This document shows, one piece after another, positions 63,800 to 64,000 of a stretch of 64,000 bases of DNA. The DNA is from Micromonospora chokoriensis. Lineage in GTDB: Bacteria > Actinomycetota > Actinomycetes > Mycobacteriales > Micromonosporaceae. The position numbers were made by a program, and so were the translations under genes. The first letter of the stretch is position 1; every line of letters starts with the position of its first letter. The DNA lies in the NCBI RefSeq assembly GCF_000718555.1, contig NZ_JOAN01000012.1, positions 123,456 through 187,455 of the forward strand, in the 5' to 3' direction. The notes below the pieces were generated by a model. It worked only from the letters and a program-made list of their open reading frames with translations. It made no database searches and was not told where the DNA came from.

Positions 63800-64000
63800 A
63801 TGAACACGATCATCCGTAAGAGCGTTCTGTCTGTTGCTGGTCTCGCGTTCGCCGGTGGCGTCTTCGCCGGTCCGATCGCCGCGCACGCCGCCACCCCGGC
63901 GGTGGACGCCAAGCCCGTCTCGGTGGCGGTGCAGGCTGACAAGCCCGACATGAGCAAGTTGATCCCGCACGGCACCCAGGGTGACCAGTCGCGGATCACC
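63800..64000 (+). CDS. secreted protein, 3' end outside window
   Basis: 67 codons are visible. ATG at 63800 with GAAGGAG seven bases upstream. Sec signal peptide: Arg/Lys at 6-7, hydrophobic core LSVAGLAFAGGVFAG and cleavage after AHA near 30. The mature start has Val/Lys/Asp-rich sequence and DMSKLIPHGTQGDQSRIT. The first codons use GTT, TCT and GCT, unusual in this genome and typical of highly expressed genes. The PHGTQGxQSRI segment recalls actinomycete secreted lysozyme-like proteins that act on the wall, but the defining domain is outside the window, so the family is a guess. Confidence 0.75.
   Translation, partial: MNTIIRKSVLSVAGLAFAGGVFAGPIAAHAATPAVDAKPVSVAVQADKPDMSKLIPHGTQGDQSRIT

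Overview
The window is one stretch of a very GC-rich actinomycete chromosome. Its core gene order, frequent GTG starts, F420-dependent (Ddn-like) oxidoreductase, DUF574-type methyltransferase and scattered GATC-containing intergenic hairpins suggest Micromonosporaceae, most likely Micromonospora or a close relative. This assignment is an inference from gene content and order; no rRNA or tRNA gene was seen.

Layout. (1) 1-2.2 kb: the end of a YbjN-domain protein and an LPXTG surface protein. (2) 2.2-30.4 kb, mostly on the minus strand: the conserved actinobacterial housekeeping block, in transcription order rimP-nusA-ylxR-infB-DUF503-rbfA-nrnA, MATE exporter, truB-ribF-rpsO-pnp-M16 peptidase-dapB, then (after an accessory patch of GNATs, a GT87 mannosyltransferase, a YcaQ-like protein and a DUF2752 protein) thyX-dapA-rnj. 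It covers transcription elongation, ribosome maturation, translation initiation, RNA decay, lysine/diaminopimelate and dTMP synthesis. (3) 30.5-38.7 kb: a Tat-type lipoprotein plus DUF4439 pair, a PadR-controlled MacB-like ABC system, a Ddn-like reductase, a nucleotidyltransferase-like protein, a VIT1-like transporter and methionine aminopeptidase. Unusual start-codon-bearing repeats lie here. (4) 38.8-42.8 kb: an anti-sigma antagonist facing a 1220-residue PAS-GAF-kinase-receiver-GAF-PP2C-RsbW-like protein. (5) 43.0-49.7 kb: permease, glutamine-synthetase-like ligase, aldehyde dehydrogenase, SDR and class-I amidotransferase, which together look like a gamma-glutamylation route for an amino alcohol such as ethanolamine. 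(6) 50.0-54.8 kb: methyltransferase, GGDEF-EAL protein, DUF456 protein and a thiolase. (7) 54.9-64.0 kb: glutathionyl-hydroquinone-reductase-like protein with a DUF998 protein, a DAACS symporter preceded by an apparently leaderless Cys-containing leader peptide, an old yellow enzyme, a fused TMD-NBD-TMD-NBD ABC exporter, and about 1 kb of non-coding repeat-rich DNA before a secreted protein that runs off the window.

Most notable: the 25-codon leader peptide before the symporter (56578-56655); two 59-bp repeats between map and the VIT1-like gene that encode tandem GTGA-coupled 20-residue peptides (37761-37882) with a related duplicated start at 36228-36321; the seven-module kinase/phosphatase; the ethanolamine-like gene set; the dispersed GATC-anchored hairpins; and five spaced GTCGTTRCA-like elements upstream of the secreted protein.
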